Source of the DNA: a bacterium Ga0077546
GTDB lineage: Bacteria; Cyanobacteriota; Vampirovibrionia; Obscuribacterales; Obscuribacteraceae
Length of the DNA stretch: 52,512 bases
Direction of reading: 5' to 3'
NCBI GenBank assembly: GCA_001464165.1
Contig: LNEX01000320.1
Coordinates: forward strand, 1-52,512
Numbering within the stretch: position 1 is the first letter of the stretch; every line of letters begins with the position of its first letter. Both the position numbers and the translations under genes were made by a program. The notes beneath the pieces are model-generated. The model was not told the origin of the DNA and did not search any database. It saw nothing but the letters and a program-made list of their open reading frames with translations. This document shows positions 26,462 to 36,151 of the stretch, piece after piece.

Positions 26462-27374
26462 CTAAGCTCTAGCGACGGTGGCCGCCCCGAGGATTACTTC
26501 GACTTTTTCGAGAATTTCTGAGCTTAGTTTGACTCCAGCAGCTTTAACGTTCTCATCAATTTGGCCAACTTTGGTGGCGCCAATGATAACGCTGGCAACA
26601 TTCTGATGACGCAAGCACCAAGCCAAGGCAAACTGCGACATGGTTAAGCCACACTCTGAAGCAAGTGTGCTTAGCCTCTGCACCTTCTCAAGGGTTTCAT
26701 TGGCCATCAAATTACGACCCATCATAAAGACGTTAACCTTACTGTCAGCGGCACGCGAATCGGCTGGCAGTGGCTTCTCTGGCAGATATTTGCCAGTGAG
26801 AACGCCCTGAGCGAGCGGTGAAAATACAACTTGACCGACACCGGTTCTCTCGCAAGCCGGTATGACAGATGCTTCAATATTGCGCGTGAGCATGTTGTAG
26901 CAAGGCTGATTAGAAATTGGTGGAACTGCATTAAGTTCGTGAGCTACACGATGGGCATCTTCAATCTGAGAACCACTCCACTCACTTACACCCCAGTACA
27001 AAATTTTGCCTTGCCTGGTTAGGTCATCCATGGTGCGCACCAATTCTTCCATTGGCACTTCCGGATCGAAACGATGGCACTGATAAAGGTCAATATAGTC
27101 GCTCCCGAGGCGCTTCAAGCTGGCATGGCACTGCTCATAGACATGCTTGCGCGACAGGCCTTTATCGTTAGGTCCTTCGCCCATAGGAAAGAAAACTTTG
27201 GTTGCGAGAAAAATGGAATCACGCTTGAGTGGCTTTATGGCCTTGCCGACAACACTCTCAGAAGCACCCTGGGCGTAGACATTAGCATTGTCAAAGAAAT
27301 TTATACCCTAGCCAGCTGCCCAATGAAACTTCGCTGACTTTGACGCCCCATTTCCCAATTCTACGGTACTGCAT
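26462..27374 (-). pseudogene. Aldo/keto reductase broken by an internal deletion and frameshift
   Basis: The 5' part starts at an ATG at 27374 and reads MQYRRIGKWGVKVSEVSLGSWL, a normal aldo/keto reductase opening. At about 27308 it jumps in another frame to GINFFDNANVYAQGASE and continues to LATKVFFPMGEG and on to the stop at 26462. The missing piece would be about 20 codons (the beta1-alpha1 stretch before LGINFFD), and the two parts are one base out of frame. A TAG at 27308-27310 closes the downstream frame. The catalytic Asp and Tyr (DNANVY) and Lys (ATKV) remain, as do most of the NADP-site regions. A restart at 27184 would lack the catalytic core. It lies 5 bases after the AmpG-like transporter stop. 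Sequencing error is the alternative. Confidence 0.8.
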
Positions 27375-27379
27375 TTTCG

Positions 27380-28648
27380 TTATTTATCTTCAAGCGGCAA
27401 TAAGAGAATCGTGATCATACCAGGGATAGATAGAACGAAACTGAGTAAAAAGAAATGAGGATAGCCAAGGGCGCCTTGGAGCTTGCCACTGTAGATGCCA
27501 GGTACCATCACGCCTGCGGCCATCAGGGCCGTTGCTATGGCGTAATGACCCGATTTGTATTTAGGGTTAACAGTTCTAAGCAAAAACACTGTATAGGCTG
27601 CGGTGCCCAATCCATAGGCAAATTGCTCAATGGCATTGCAAACCGAGGTTAGCAATACGCTGGGTGCTGACGTGGCCATAAAGTAGTAAAGCAAAATCGC
27701 CACATTTTGAAAAATGGCAGTGGGCATTAATGTGCGCTTAAGTCCAAACTTGCTAACGACAAAACCACCTACGATACCGCCCAATAAGAGGAAGCCTACA
27801 CCAACCCCTCCATATATAAGTCCGACAGTCTCAGTAGAAATGCCAAGGCCACCGACTTTGGGAGCATCAAGCAAAAATGGCGCAGCCATTTTCAGCATAA
27901 GAGCGTCACCGAGTCGAAAAATCAATATATAAAGAACAATCGGTATGATGGCCTTCTGGGCGAAAAACGTGCGAAAAACCGTGAAAAATTCAGCGAGACT
28001 AATGCCTGATTTCTCTTCCGTTAGAACTGAAGGATCCTTCAGATTTTCTCTTGGCGCTTGCTGCGGCAAGCTAAAGAAATGAAAGATACTAAGCAAAGCA
28101 AAAATGGCAGCGCAGAGCAAGAAAGCCACAGACCAGCCGCCTTTGACGCCAAAGGAAGATTGATGGGCAAGCCAACCAGCTAACATCACCAGTCCGCCTT
28201 GACCAAACAAAACCGCCATCTTATAGAAAGCATTTCGCACACCGACAAAATACGACTGCTGTTCTTTGTCTAAAACTTCAAGATAATAGCCGTCGCTGGC
28301 AACATCTTGGGTAGCAGAGATCAAGGCCATAATTGAAAACAGCACAATACTCAAAATAGCTATTTGACTGCTGGCCAGACTCAAGGCCAAGGCTACACAA
28401 GTAAGCGCTAGAACTAATTGCGCCACCACAATCCATATTCTTTTCTTGCCTACCAGGTCAACCAAGGGCGCCCAGAGAAATTTGGCTACCCAAGCAAGAT
28501 AGAACGAACTGGTAACCACTCCAACAAAGTCATTGGACTCACCAAGATTTTTGTAGAAAATAACCGAGACAAGCACAACTAGGGTGTATGGAAGGCCAGA
28601 AGCAAAGTACAAAGTTGGAATAAATATTGCCGGCTTTTGTGCTTTCAA
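27380..28648 (-). CDS. AmpG-like MFS permease
   Basis: A 422-residue protein with about twelve membrane segments. The start FIPTLYFASGLPYTLVVLVS and the SATQDVASDGYYLEVL segment match the AmpG/PAT group, which imports cell-wall muropeptides (or acetyl-CoA in the eukaryotic branch). Muropeptide uptake for recycling is the likely role but is not proven. The start is TTG at 28648 with a purine-rich GAAGAG upstream; no ATG is near. Divergent from aconitase across about 170 bases, and apparently the first gene of a unit with the broken aldo/keto reductase. Confidence 0.8.
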   Translation of the reverse strand: MKAQKPAIFIPTLYFASGLPYTLVVLVSVIFYKNLGESNDFVGVVTSSFYLAWVAKFLWAPLVDLVGKKRIWIVVAQLVLALTCVALALSLASSQIAILSIVLFSIMALISATQDVASDGYYLEVLDKEQQSYFVGVRNAFYKMAVLFGQGGLVMLAGWLAHQSSFGVKGGWSVAFLLCAAIFALLSIFHFFSLPQQAPRENLKDPSVLTEEKSGISLAEFFTVFRTFFAQKAIIPIVLYILIFRLGDALMLKMAAPFLLDAPKVGGLGISTETVGLIYGGVGVGFLLLGGIVGGFVVSKFGLKRTLMPTAIFQNVAILLYYFMATSAPSVLLTSVCNAIEQFAYGLGTAAYTVFLLRTVNPKYKSGHYAIATALMAAGVMVPGIYSGKLQGALGYPHFFLLSFVLSIPGMITILLLPLEDK

Positions 28649-28822
28649 AATCTCTTCTCAATATAAAAAATTGCTCGTCAATGCTAACACTGCCGGTCAA
28701 CAAATTGAAATATTCAATTAAGACAGCCTGCTATACGGGCTCAGCGCAGCACTTGAAAAGCAATTAGAGAGCGATAAATAGTACAATCAAAGTCTTAGAC
28801 TGAAGCTACAAGAGAGACTGCA

Positions 28823-31093
28823 ATGGCTGAATTGAAAGTATCGGATATCAAAAAACTCTACGAAGCGCTACCCAAGAAGCATCAAGAAGCGAGAGAGAAA
28901 TTTGGTCGACCGCTAACATTGGCAGAGAAGGTGTTGACATCACACCTTGATCACTGGCCTACTGAAGAAGTTAAGCGCGGCGAAACCTATGCATTCTTAA
29001 GACCAGACCGAGTGGCCATGCAAGACGCCACGGCACAGATGGCTCTATTGCAGTTTATGCAAGCTCAGTTAAAGACAGTAGCGGTACCAAGTACGGTGCA
29101 CTGCGATCACCTAATTCAAGCAAGAGTAGGCGCCGAGCAAGATATGGAGCGCGCTCTTGACGAAAACAAAGAAGTCTACGACTTCCTCGAATCAGCCAGC
29201 AATAAGCACGGCATCGGTTTCTGGAAGCCCGGCGCTGGCATCATCCACCAGGTAGTGCTAGAAAACTATGCCTTGCCAGGCACAATGATGATTGGAACAG
29301 ATTCGCACACGCCTAACGCTGGTGGCCTGGGCATGGTTGCTATTGGCGTCGGCGGAGCCGATGCTGTTGACGTCATGGCCGGAGTAGCCTGGGGTCTTCG
29401 CTGGCCCAAGCTAATCGGCATTCACCTCAAAGGTAAGCTGAACGGCTGGACTTCGCCTAAAGACGTCATTCTCAAAATCGCTGGCATCTTAACTGTTGCT
29501 GGCGGTACTGGAGCCATTGTCGAGTATTTCGGCGAAGGCACAAAATCTATTAGTTGCACTGGCAAAGCCACCATCACCAATATGGGTGCCGAGCTAGGTG
29601 CAACAACTTCAATCTTCCCTTATGACGAGCGTATGGCTAAGTATCTCAACGTCACTAAGAGAGAAGAGTTCGCCAAATTAGCAGACCAATATAAAGAATG
29701 CCTGGTGGCTGATCCTGAAGTTGCTGCCAATCCAACCCTATTCTTCGACCAGGTTGTCGAAATCGATCTTGACCAGCTTGAGCCTTATGTAGTGGGCCCA
29801 CACACACCAGACTTAGCTCGCCCAATTTCAGAGTTTGCAGCCGAGATCAAAGCTAAGGGCTATCCAGACAAACTTACCTATGCCTTAATTGGCAGCTGCA
29901 CTAACTCTTCGTATGAAGACATGAGCAGAGCAGCCCACGTAGCTCAGCAAGGGGCTGATCACGGTATCAAGTCGAGTTGTGGTTTCTTGATCACTCCAGG
30001 CTCTGAACAGATCTACGAAACCATTGATCGCGATGGTCAGCTAAAAACACTTGAGGGAATTGGAGGCACAGTACTAGCCAATGCCTGCGGCCCTTGTATT
30101 GGACAGTGGAAGCGCGATGACATCAAGCAAGGCGAAAGCAATTCGATCATTACATCGTTTAACCGCAACTTCCAAAAGCGCAATGATGGCAACCCTGAGA
30201 CTCTAGCTTTCATCGGCAGTCCTGAAATTGTGACAGCCCTAGCTCTATCTGGTTCACTGTCATTCAACCCCATGAAAGACACAATGGTGGGCAGCGACGG
30301 CAAGAGCTTCAGCTTAGTGCCACCACAGGCCCCTGAGTTACCGTCAAAAGGCTTCAAGTCTGAAGACAACGGCTATATCCCGCCAGCAGTTGATGGTGAT
30401 CAGATAAAAGTGGCAGTCTCACCTGATTCAGGCAGACTGCAATTGCTCGAACCTTTCGCCGCCTGGGACGGTAAAGACTACGAGAATCTTCCTGTCTTGC
30501 TCAAAGCACTAGGCAAGTGCACCACCGACCACATTTCTCCAGCTGGCCCTTGGCTGAAGTTCCGTGGTCACCTCGATAAAATCAGTGACAACATGTTCAT
30601 TGGCGCCATCAACGCTTTCAGCAAAGAAGTTGGTATCGGCCTTGATGTCTTGAATCAGAAACGCATGACTTATCCTGAAGTTGCCCGCCACTACAAAGCC
30701 GAGAAAACCGGCTGGCTAGTAATCGGCGATCAGAACTACGGCGAAGGTTCTAGCCGCGAGCATGCGGCAATGTCGCCGCGGTTCTTAGGCTGCAAGGCCG
30801 TTCTTGTCAGAAGCTTTGCCCGCATTCACGAAACCAATTTGAAGAAGCAAGGCATTCTTGCCCTGACTTTCGTCAATCCTGCTGATTACGACAAGGTTCA
30901 AGAACTAGACCGCTTCAGCATCAAGAATCTTGGTGCTCTTGCACCTGGTAAAAATCTTGAAGTTGAAATCAAGCACCATGACGGAACGATTGAAGTTATT
31001 ACAGTCAAGCACACCATGACAGAAGAACAAATCGGCTGGTTCAGAGCCGGATCTGCGCTTAACTTGATTCGTGAGAATAGCCAAAAAAATTAG
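28823..31093 (+). CDS. acn: Aconitate hydratase
   Basis: Aconitase interconverts citrate and isocitrate in the TCA cycle through a [4Fe-4S] cluster. The cluster ligands are Cys 359 ([10 protein letters not shown]) and Cys 422 and 425 (ACGPCIGQW). Substrate-binding segments include [20 protein letters not shown] and, in the swivel domain, [20 protein letters not shown]. The 756-residue length and domain order resemble the mitochondrial-type aconitase rather than AcnA of about 890 residues. Single gene with its own upstream gap. Its stop overlaps the stop of the opposing 76-residue gene. With the sdh operon 2.5 kb away it supports an oxidative TCA cycle. Confidence 0.97.
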   Translation: MAELKVSDIKKLYEALPKKHQEAREKFGRPLTLAEKVLTSHLDHWPTEEVKRGETYAFLRPDRVAMQDATAQMALLQFMQAQLKTVAVPSTVHCDHLIQARVGAEQDMERALDENKEVYDFLESASNKHGIGFWKPGAGIIHQVVLENYALPGTMMIGTDSHTPNAGGLGMVAIGVGGADAVDVMAGVAWGLRWPKLIGIHLKGKLNGWTSPKDVILKIAGILTVAGGTGAIVEYFGEGTKSISCTGKATITNMGAELGATTSIFPYDERMAKYLNVTKREEFAKLADQYKECLVADPEVAANPTLFFDQVVEIDLDQLEPYVVGPHTPDLARPISEFAAEIKAKGYPDKLTYALIGSCTNSSYEDMSRAAHVAQQGADHGIKSSCGFLITPGSEQIYETIDRDGQLKTLEGIGGTVLANACGPCIGQWKRDDIKQGESNSIITSFNRNFQKRNDGNPETLAFIGSPEIVTALALSGSLSFNPMKDTMVGSDGKSFSLVPPQAPELPSKGFKSEDNGYIPPAVDGDQIKVAVSPDSGRLQLLEPFAAWDGKDYENLPVLLKALGKCTTDHISPAGPWLKFRGHLDKISDNMFIGAINAFSKEVGIGLDVLNQKRMTYPEVARHYKAEKTGWLVIGDQNYGEGSSREHAAMSPRFLGCKAVLVRSFARIHETNLKKQGILALTFVNPADYDKVQELDRFSIKNLGALAPGKNLEVEIKHHDGTIEVITVKHTMTEEQIGWFRAGSALNLIRENSQKN

Positions 31094-31320
31094 TTGTGAA
31101 CCAACTCTTTTGCGTCAATATCGCTGCACTTAATGAGGGCATCGTAGTCTTGCATTAGGGCGGAAAATTCGGCATCATCACCGAATGCTTCGGCTGGATT
31201 GCTTAGATGCAGGCTGATCAGGTAACGATAGATGCTTTTAGCAACTGCATCTTCACCTAATTCATGCCAGCCCTGGGCCAGTTTATTCAGGCCTTTGACC
31301 AAATAATATTGATTATTCAT
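31090..31320 (-). CDS. Hypothetical protein, 76 residues
   Basis: An ATG at 31320 has a very strong GGAGGAG ribosome site. The sequence is soluble and helical ([20 protein letters not shown], then [15 protein letters not shown]), with an A.W..LG....A...Y pattern like a single tetratricopeptide hairpin. Ends at a TAA overlapping the aconitase TAG. It might be a small adaptor; no family is recognised. Downstream of the hydrolase gene on the same strand by about 110 bases, which contain a short stem (CCCGC...GCGGG, 31378-31395). Confidence 0.7.
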   Translation of the reverse strand: MNNQYYLVKGLNKLAQGWHELGEDAVAKSIYRYLISLHLSNPAEAFGDDAEFSALMQDYDALIKCSDIDAKELVHN

Positions 31321-31428
31321 GACTCCTCCGCTTAGTACTAGTTAGTCTTGCCGAGGGATATTTACTACCATTTAACACCCGCTGGAGCCTGCGGGCATCT
31401 AGGGTGACCAATATATTAATGAGGGTAA

Positions 31429-32451
31429 CTAAGATTGACCAAAGCGACTGAAGAAGGCCGTGAGATTTTCTTTCAAAGTATCTTTTGCCGTAGCCACTAA
31501 GTCAGAATGTCCACTAACTGGAAGCGTAAGCAACTGCTTGGGTTGCGAAGCACAATCATAAAGAGCTTGGGCATGATGAAAAGCCACTGATTTGTCAAGC
31601 TTTCCATGAATAATAAGCAAGGGTGGATGTTCTGTCGCTAATATATCGCGACTGCTCGTACCAGGCATTGGAAAGAGCCAGGAGGGGTAAAGCTTAAGTG
31701 CTCTAACACGCTCCCCGCCAATATTTCGCAACGAACTAAAGCCCGATTGCAGAACCAATCCGGCTGACTTTCGCTTGCTTGCAATGTAGCTACTAACTGC
31801 AGCGCCAAGCGATTCTCCATAGAGGAAGACCCGATCTGCTTGCAGAGCAAACTTGCCGACAACAAAGTCATAAGCAGCTAGACCGTCCTGATAAACACCT
31901 TCGACAGTAGGAGAGCCTGTGCTCTTACCAAAACCCCTGTAGTCATAGATAAACACAGAGGCGCCACTTTCAAGCAGCACTTGAAACAATGGCGCGCGAA
32001 TAGTGAGATTACCTGAATTGCCGTGACTGAAAATTACTAATGGCGCGTCTTCATTGGGATGCTGGAAATACCAGCCGTGCAGAGTTTCTTTGCTATCGAG
32101 GTCACCAAAGCTGTTGAAATAAAGTTCTTCAGGCTCAATATCCATCGCTCGCGGCAACTGACCATTGAGCTGCTCAGGAAAAGCCGTAGGCTGAAAGAGC
32201 AGGCGGCGATAGAGCCGCATATTGACCCGAGGCGAAAGCAGAAGGTAGGCAAGCGGAGCCAAAAACAAGTAGCGCCAGAGCGCCTGCGATTTGGCAACAG
32301 ACGTTAGACTTTCAGAATTATTAGCAGTGCTGCGAATTTTGGCTTTGAATTTCAATTTGTCAGACTTAAAGAAACTAGGTACTAGAGGATTTTCTCTAAT
32401 ATTGCCACATCCAGCCAACGATCGTACTTTTTCCCGACTTGTTTCAAACAC
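31429..32451 (-). CDS. Alpha/beta hydrolase, membrane-anchored
   Basis: A serine hydrolase of the BEM46/YfhR-like group. VIFSHGNSGNLT holds the oxyanion region, IYDYRGFGKSTG follows, and LYGESLGAAVSSYIASK contains the nucleophile Ser in GESLG. IIHGKLDKSVAFHHA holds the acid Asp and VSGHSDL the catalytic His. A membrane segment near residues 59-75 (LWRYLFLAPLAYLLLSP) would anchor it. The start is doubtful: GTG at 32451 overlaps the acetyltransferase by 70 bases; TTG codons at 32418 and 32355 are alternatives, and none has a good ribosome site. Substrate unknown. Confidence 0.82.
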   Translation of the reverse strand: MFETSREKVRSLAGCGNIRENPLVPSFFKSDKLKFKAKIRSTANNSESLTSVAKSQALWRYLFLAPLAYLLLSPRVNMRLYRRLLFQPTAFPEQLNGQLPRAMDIEPEELYFNSFGDLDSKETLHGWYFQHPNEDAPLVIFSHGNSGNLTIRAPLFQVLLESGASVFIYDYRGFGKSTGSPTVEGVYQDGLAAYDFVVGKFALQADRVFLYGESLGAAVSSYIASKRKSAGLVLQSGFSSLRNIGGERVRALKLYPSWLFPMPGTSSRDILATEHPPLLIIHGKLDKSVAFHHAQALYDCASQPKQLLTLPVSGHSDLVATAKDTLKENLTAFFSRFGQS

Positions 32452-32888
32452 CCAGCTTCAAAGAAACCGAAGTCAAGCATGAGTTTTATACTAGCTGTAT
32501 TCTCACTACAAATCAAACCAAGCACCGCATGGAAGCCAGCATTCTCTGCGGCATCCATCAACTCTTTCATAAGCAATCGGCCATAGCCGCGCGATAAAAA
32601 AAGATGGTCTACATAAATTGACGCTTCAACAGTTTGCCGATAAGCGCAGCGCTGATGATAAAAAGAAAGTGAGGCAAAGGCAACTACTTGGTTGTCTAAC
32701 TCAGCCACAAGAATGGGCAGATTATTTTCCTCGTGTTGCTTAAACCAGGCTTGCCGCTCAGCCAAGCTTTCCAGCTCTAGGGCAAAGGTAGCCGTGGAGG
32801 TCTCAACATAATAGTTATACAGACTAGATATAGCTTGGCAATCAGAAAGGCAGGCTGGCCGAATTTGCAACTTTGTTCTCACAAACAC
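32382..32888 (-). CDS. GNAT acetyltransferase (phosphinothricin-acetyltransferase-like)
   Basis: The 168-residue protein has the layout of the Pat/Bar/YncA branch of GNAT enzymes: RPACLSDCQAISSLYNYYVE near the start, TFALELESLAERQAWF, EASIYVDHLFLSRGYGRLLM (the acetyl-CoA-binding RGYG loop), and FGFFEAGCLKQVGKKYDRWL near the end. Such enzymes acetylate small amines, for example amino acid analogues; the natural substrate here is unknown. The GTG start overlaps the TAG of the upstream gene by one base, suggesting translational coupling, and the 3' end overlaps the hydrolase frame. Confidence 0.85.
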   Translation of the reverse strand: MFVRTKLQIRPACLSDCQAISSLYNYYVETSTATFALELESLAERQAWFKQHEENNLPILVAELDNQVVAFASLSFYHQRCAYRQTVEASIYVDHLFLSRGYGRLLMKELMDAAENAGFHAVLGLICSENTASIKLMLDFGFFEAGCLKQVGKKYDRWLDVAILEKIL

Positions 32889-33172
32889 TAAGCAACTAAC
32901 TTAACAGAATCATGAGTGCCTAGTATATAGCCACGTTTGGCCTGGTCGTCAGCATAGAAGGCAATAGCACTGGCTACATCAAAAACCAGATCTGTCGGAG
33001 CAAATTCAGTAAGGCGCATCAACATTTGTTCAACCCTTCGCCATTCTGGGGTGCTAAGCGGAATCGCCTCATCTAATCTCTTTGCGATAGCTAAACTGGC
33101 GGCCACCTCAGCTTTAGTTGGAGACTTCTTACTGCGATCGCTAGTTTTTGATTTACGCACTTTGGCATTCAT
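32888..33172 (-). CDS. Small conserved protein, paralog of the gene at 49124-49381
   Basis: A 94-residue protein from an ATG at 33172 with AAGGAG upstream. The first 20 residues are basic and Ser/Lys-rich. The remaining core matches the 85-residue protein at 49124-49381: RLDEAIPLSTPEW, then LTEFAP, then IAFYADDQAKRGYILGTHD, against RLDDAIPLNTEEW, VSEFVP and IINYADDQARRGYILGQED. Both begin MNAKV. It has no signal or membrane segment. This is a small family I cannot name. It is the first gene of a unit with the acetyltransferase and probably the hydrolase. A stem-loop lies directly upstream of its ribosome site. Confidence 0.8.
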   Translation of the reverse strand: MNAKVRKSKTSDRSKKSPTKAEVAASLAIAKRLDEAIPLSTPEWRRVEQMLMRLTEFAPTDLVFDVASAIAFYADDQAKRGYILGTHDSVKLVA

Positions 33173-33188
33173 GATAAAGCTCCTTGCC

Positions 33189-33210
33189 AGGCCGTCTGTT
33201 GAGACGGCCT
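33189..33210 (-). promoter_or_regulatory. Leader hairpin just upstream of a ribosome site
   Basis: AGGCCGTCT (33189-33197) pairs perfectly with AGACGGCCT (33202-33210), a 9-bp GC-rich stem with a 4-base loop. On the minus strand it ends a few bases before the AAGGAG of the gene starting at 33172, with no T tract. It may protect the mRNA 5' end or tune translation. Confidence 0.5.
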
Positions 33211-33488
33211 TCTGAATTTGAACCTAACATCCATACTGCTAATAACGAACAATTAGGACAAAAAGTTCAAAGCTAACATCCTAAGAAAGACGCTAGCGAC
33301 AAGACCAAGTTCCGAGGCAGAGTAAGATGAGCGGATTATAAGGAGAATTGCTAAACCACTCTTTTGTACTTTGCAACTTTCTTTTTATGCGTGCTTAGCC
33401 AATAGAAACGAATTATCTAGACAATTGATAGACACTGGAGCTTTGCGAAAATTAGACAAAAGCCGGGTCACACACTGTTTCAGCTGGC

Positions 33489-33494
33489 TATAAT
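33489..33494 (+). promoter_or_regulatory. Candidate -10 box of the sdh operon
   Basis: A perfect TATAAT lies 84 bases before the sdh anchor start. The -35 position (GGTCAC region, about 33466-33471) is weak, so an activator may be needed. The rest of the 405-base gap 33173-33577 shows only the leader hairpin of the opposite gene. Confidence 0.4.
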
Positions 33495-33577
33495 TTGTTA
33501 TGTCCGATAGTGGACCGGAGCTGTTATTGCTCTGAGCATCCCAGGAGATTGACACAAAGCTCCCGCAATCAAATGCA

Positions 33578-34321
33578 GTGCCAGCTTATGAAGGCCCAAC
33601 CTCGCGCAAAGACAACTGGTGGGTTGAACCATTTCTCATTGCTTTTGTTTTCACGGCTTTCGGCATATATGCTACTGGCAGAGCCATCGAAAACAATCTC
33701 TATGAAGTTGGTCCATACCTATCGCCTTTCTATTCACCAAATTTAAAAGAGTTTGTGCCTTGGTGGCCGTTATCGCCAGCCTTTTTGATTCTATGGATTC
33801 CCCTATCTTTCAGAGCTACCTGCTACTACTATCGTAAGGCCTATTACCGCTCATACTTTATGCATCCACCAGCTTGCACCGTGGGCATGTTCAAAGGCAA
33901 AGGCTACACAGGCGAGCAGTCCTTTCCCTTTGTCCTACAGAATCTTCATCGCTACGCATTCTATGTCGCCACACCTGTTCTGCTAATTCTTTGGTGGGAC
34001 GCCATTAAGACTCTCTACTACGACGGAGGCTTCCACCTCAGCGTATTGACGGTAGTGATGATTGCTAATTGTGTTTTGCTTTCTGGCTATACATTCGGTT
34101 GCCATGCATGCAGGCACATTGTCGGTGGCAAAGAAGATTGCTTCTCTTGTCCTTCCAACGAGTCAAAAGTTAAACCAGCTTTCCAGGCCTGGCAGCTCGT
34201 AACAAAATTCAATGAGCGTCACCAGCAATGGGCCTGGACCTCACTATTTTCTGTAGCCCTCACTGATCTATATATCCGTTACACCTGTGTCGATCCCAAC
34301 ATTGCATTTCAACTATTTTAA
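33578..34321 (+). CDS. Succinate dehydrogenase membrane-anchor-like protein with Cys pairs
   Basis: Directly precedes sdhA (3 bases) and occupies the place of the cytochrome b/membrane anchor. It is 247 residues with about five hydrophobic segments (about 18-35, 65-80, 128-142, 156-174, 220-236). Motifs include ATCYYYRKAYYRSYFMHPPAC, with a basic Tyr-rich turn, and several His residues that could ligate haem. Unusually for SdhC it holds two CxxC pairs in GCHACRHIVGGKEDCFSC. It resembles the large single-subunit anchors found with SdhA/SdhB in some Actinobacteria and Chloroflexi. The start is GTG at 33578; the nearest AGGAG is about 30 bases upstream, so the start is uncertain. Confidence 0.75.
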   Translation: MPAYEGPTSRKDNWWVEPFLIAFVFTAFGIYATGRAIENNLYEVGPYLSPFYSPNLKEFVPWWPLSPAFLILWIPLSFRATCYYYRKAYYRSYFMHPPACTVGMFKGKGYTGEQSFPFVLQNLHRYAFYVATPVLLILWWDAIKTLYYDGGFHLSVLTVVMIANCVLLSGYTFGCHACRHIVGGKEDCFSCPSNESKVKPAFQAWQLVTKFNERHQQWAWTSLFSVALTDLYIRYTCVDPNIAFQLF

Positions 34322-34324
34322 ATT

Positions 34325-36151
34325 ATGAGCGAATACGAAATTAGAGAACACGACGTTTTGGTAATTGGCGCAGGTGGAGCAGGCCTAAGAGCCGCCATTG
34401 AAGTCTCGGGCCAAGGCGTTAGCGTAGGACTTATCTGCAAATCACTTTTAGGCAAGGCCCACACAGTTATGGCAGAAGGCGGAGTAGCCGCGGCCTTAGC
34501 AAACGTTGACCCCATGGATGGTTGGCAAACACACTTCAAAGACACCATGAATGGTGGCAAGCAGCTAAACAATTGGCGCATGGCGCAATTGCACGCCCAA
34601 GAAGCCCCAGACAGAGTAAAAGAGCTAGAGCGCTGGGGTGCCGTTTTTGACCGCACTAAAGACGGCAAAATCTTGCAACGAGCCTTTGGTGGCCACACCT
34701 GGAAGCGTCTCTGCCACGTCGGAGATAGAACCGGCTTAGAGATGATTCGCACCTTGCAAGATAGAGGCGTACACCAAGGTATTGAAGTGTACATGGAGTG
34801 CACCATCACCAAGCTCATCAAAGACGGCGATAAAATTGCCGGAGCTTTTGGTTACTACCGCGAAGACGGCCGCTATATTCTCTTCAAAACCAAAGCAATT
34901 GTGCTCGCCACCGGCGGCACTGGTAAGGCTTATACCGTTACCTCTAACTCATGGGAATACACCGGCGATGGCCAAGGTTTGGCCTATGATGCCGGCGCCG
35001 AGCTTATCGATATGGAATTTATTCAATTCCACCCGACAGGCATGGTCTGGCCGCCAGGCGTGCGCGGCATCTTAGTGACAGAAGGGGTACGCGGTGAAGG
35101 CGGCATACTGCGCAACAGCTTAGGCGAACGCTTTATGTTCAAATATTTACCTGAAGCAACCAGAAACGACTATGCCGCTGATGAAGCTGAAGCTGTCACC
35201 TGGGTTAACGCGGCTCTCGCGGGAACCCGCACTGAAGCCCGTCGCCCACCAGAGCTGTCCACTCGAGACAACGTTGCTCGCGCTATCTACACCGAAGTCA
35301 AAGAAGGGCGCGGCTCGCCTCACGGAGGCGTCTTCCTTGATATCAGCTATCAAGACTCAGAAAGGGTGAAGAAGAAACTTCCTTCTATGTATCATCAGTT
35401 CAAAGACTTGGCTGACGTAGACATTACTGCTGGCCCGATGGAAGTCGGACCAACTATGCACTACACCATGGGTGGTATCAGAGTCGAGGCTGAGTCACAG
35501 ATGACGAGAGTACCGGGGCTGTTTGCTGCCGGAGAATGCTCAGGGGGCATGCATGGAGCCAATCGCCTGGGCGGAAACTCTTTGTCAGACCTGGTAGTAT
35601 TCGGCAAGAGAGCCGGAGCTGGTGCTGTTGAGTATGTCAAAGGCCTATCTGACACACCAAAAATTGATGACAAATTTGTCAAAGAAGCTATTGCCGAAAT
35701 GGAAGCACCGTTCCAAATTAAGGACGGTAAAAATCCTTATGACGTGCACAAAGCCCTAAACAAAATCATGTCAACCTATGTCGACATTTTCCGTGAAGAA
35801 TCTGAGTTAGCTATCGGCATAGCTAAGCTTGAAGAACTCAAGGCAGATGTAGAAAAAGCTGGGGCCAAGGGCACTAAAGCCTTTAACCCCGGTTGGCACA
35901 TGTGCCGTGACTTGAAGAACATGATGATTTGCTCTGAAGCGATTGCCCGTAGTGCCTTATCTCGCCAAGAAAGTCGCGGTGCCCATAGCCGCCTAGACTA
36001 TCCCAATACCGAGAAAGAATGGGGCACTAAAAACTCTGCCTGCAGTAAAGGTGCTGATGGCAAGATGGTTTTGGAGCATACGCCACTACCAGAGATGCCT
36101 GCAGACTTAAAAGAGCTTTTCGTAAAGAAAAAGGAGCCAGCTAATGCCTGA
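34325..36151 (+). CDS. sdhA: Succinate dehydrogenase flavoprotein subunit
   Basis: SdhA oxidises succinate to fumarate with covalently bound FAD, linking the TCA cycle to the quinone pool. It has the Rossmann motif LVIGAGGAGLRAAIE, then GKAHTVMAEGGVAAAL with the FAD-linking His 46, and QFHPTGMVWPPGVRG with substrate-binding His. The active-site Arg region EARRPPELSTRD and MHGANRLGGNSLSDLVVFG follow. At 608 residues it fits the family. Direction (succinate oxidation or fumarate reduction) cannot be read from sequence alone, but the aerobic context favours oxidation. The stop overlaps the sdhB start. Confidence 0.96.
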   Translation: MSEYEIREHDVLVIGAGGAGLRAAIEVSGQGVSVGLICKSLLGKAHTVMAEGGVAAALANVDPMDGWQTHFKDTMNGGKQLNNWRMAQLHAQEAPDRVKELERWGAVFDRTKDGKILQRAFGGHTWKRLCHVGDRTGLEMIRTLQDRGVHQGIEVYMECTITKLIKDGDKIAGAFGYYREDGRYILFKTKAIVLATGGTGKAYTVTSNSWEYTGDGQGLAYDAGAELIDMEFIQFHPTGMVWPPGVRGILVTEGVRGEGGILRNSLGERFMFKYLPEATRNDYAADEAEAVTWVNAALAGTRTEARRPPELSTRDNVARAIYTEVKEGRGSPHGGVFLDISYQDSERVKKKLPSMYHQFKDLADVDITAGPMEVGPTMHYTMGGIRVEAESQMTRVPGLFAAGECSGGMHGANRLGGNSLSDLVVFGKRAGAGAVEYVKGLSDTPKIDDKFVKEAIAEMEAPFQIKDGKNPYDVHKALNKIMSTYVDIFREESELAIGIAKLEELKADVEKAGAKGTKAFNPGWHMCRDLKNMMICSEAIARSALSRQESRGAHSRLDYPNTEKEWGTKNSACSKGADGKMVLEHTPLPEMPADLKELFVKKKEPANA

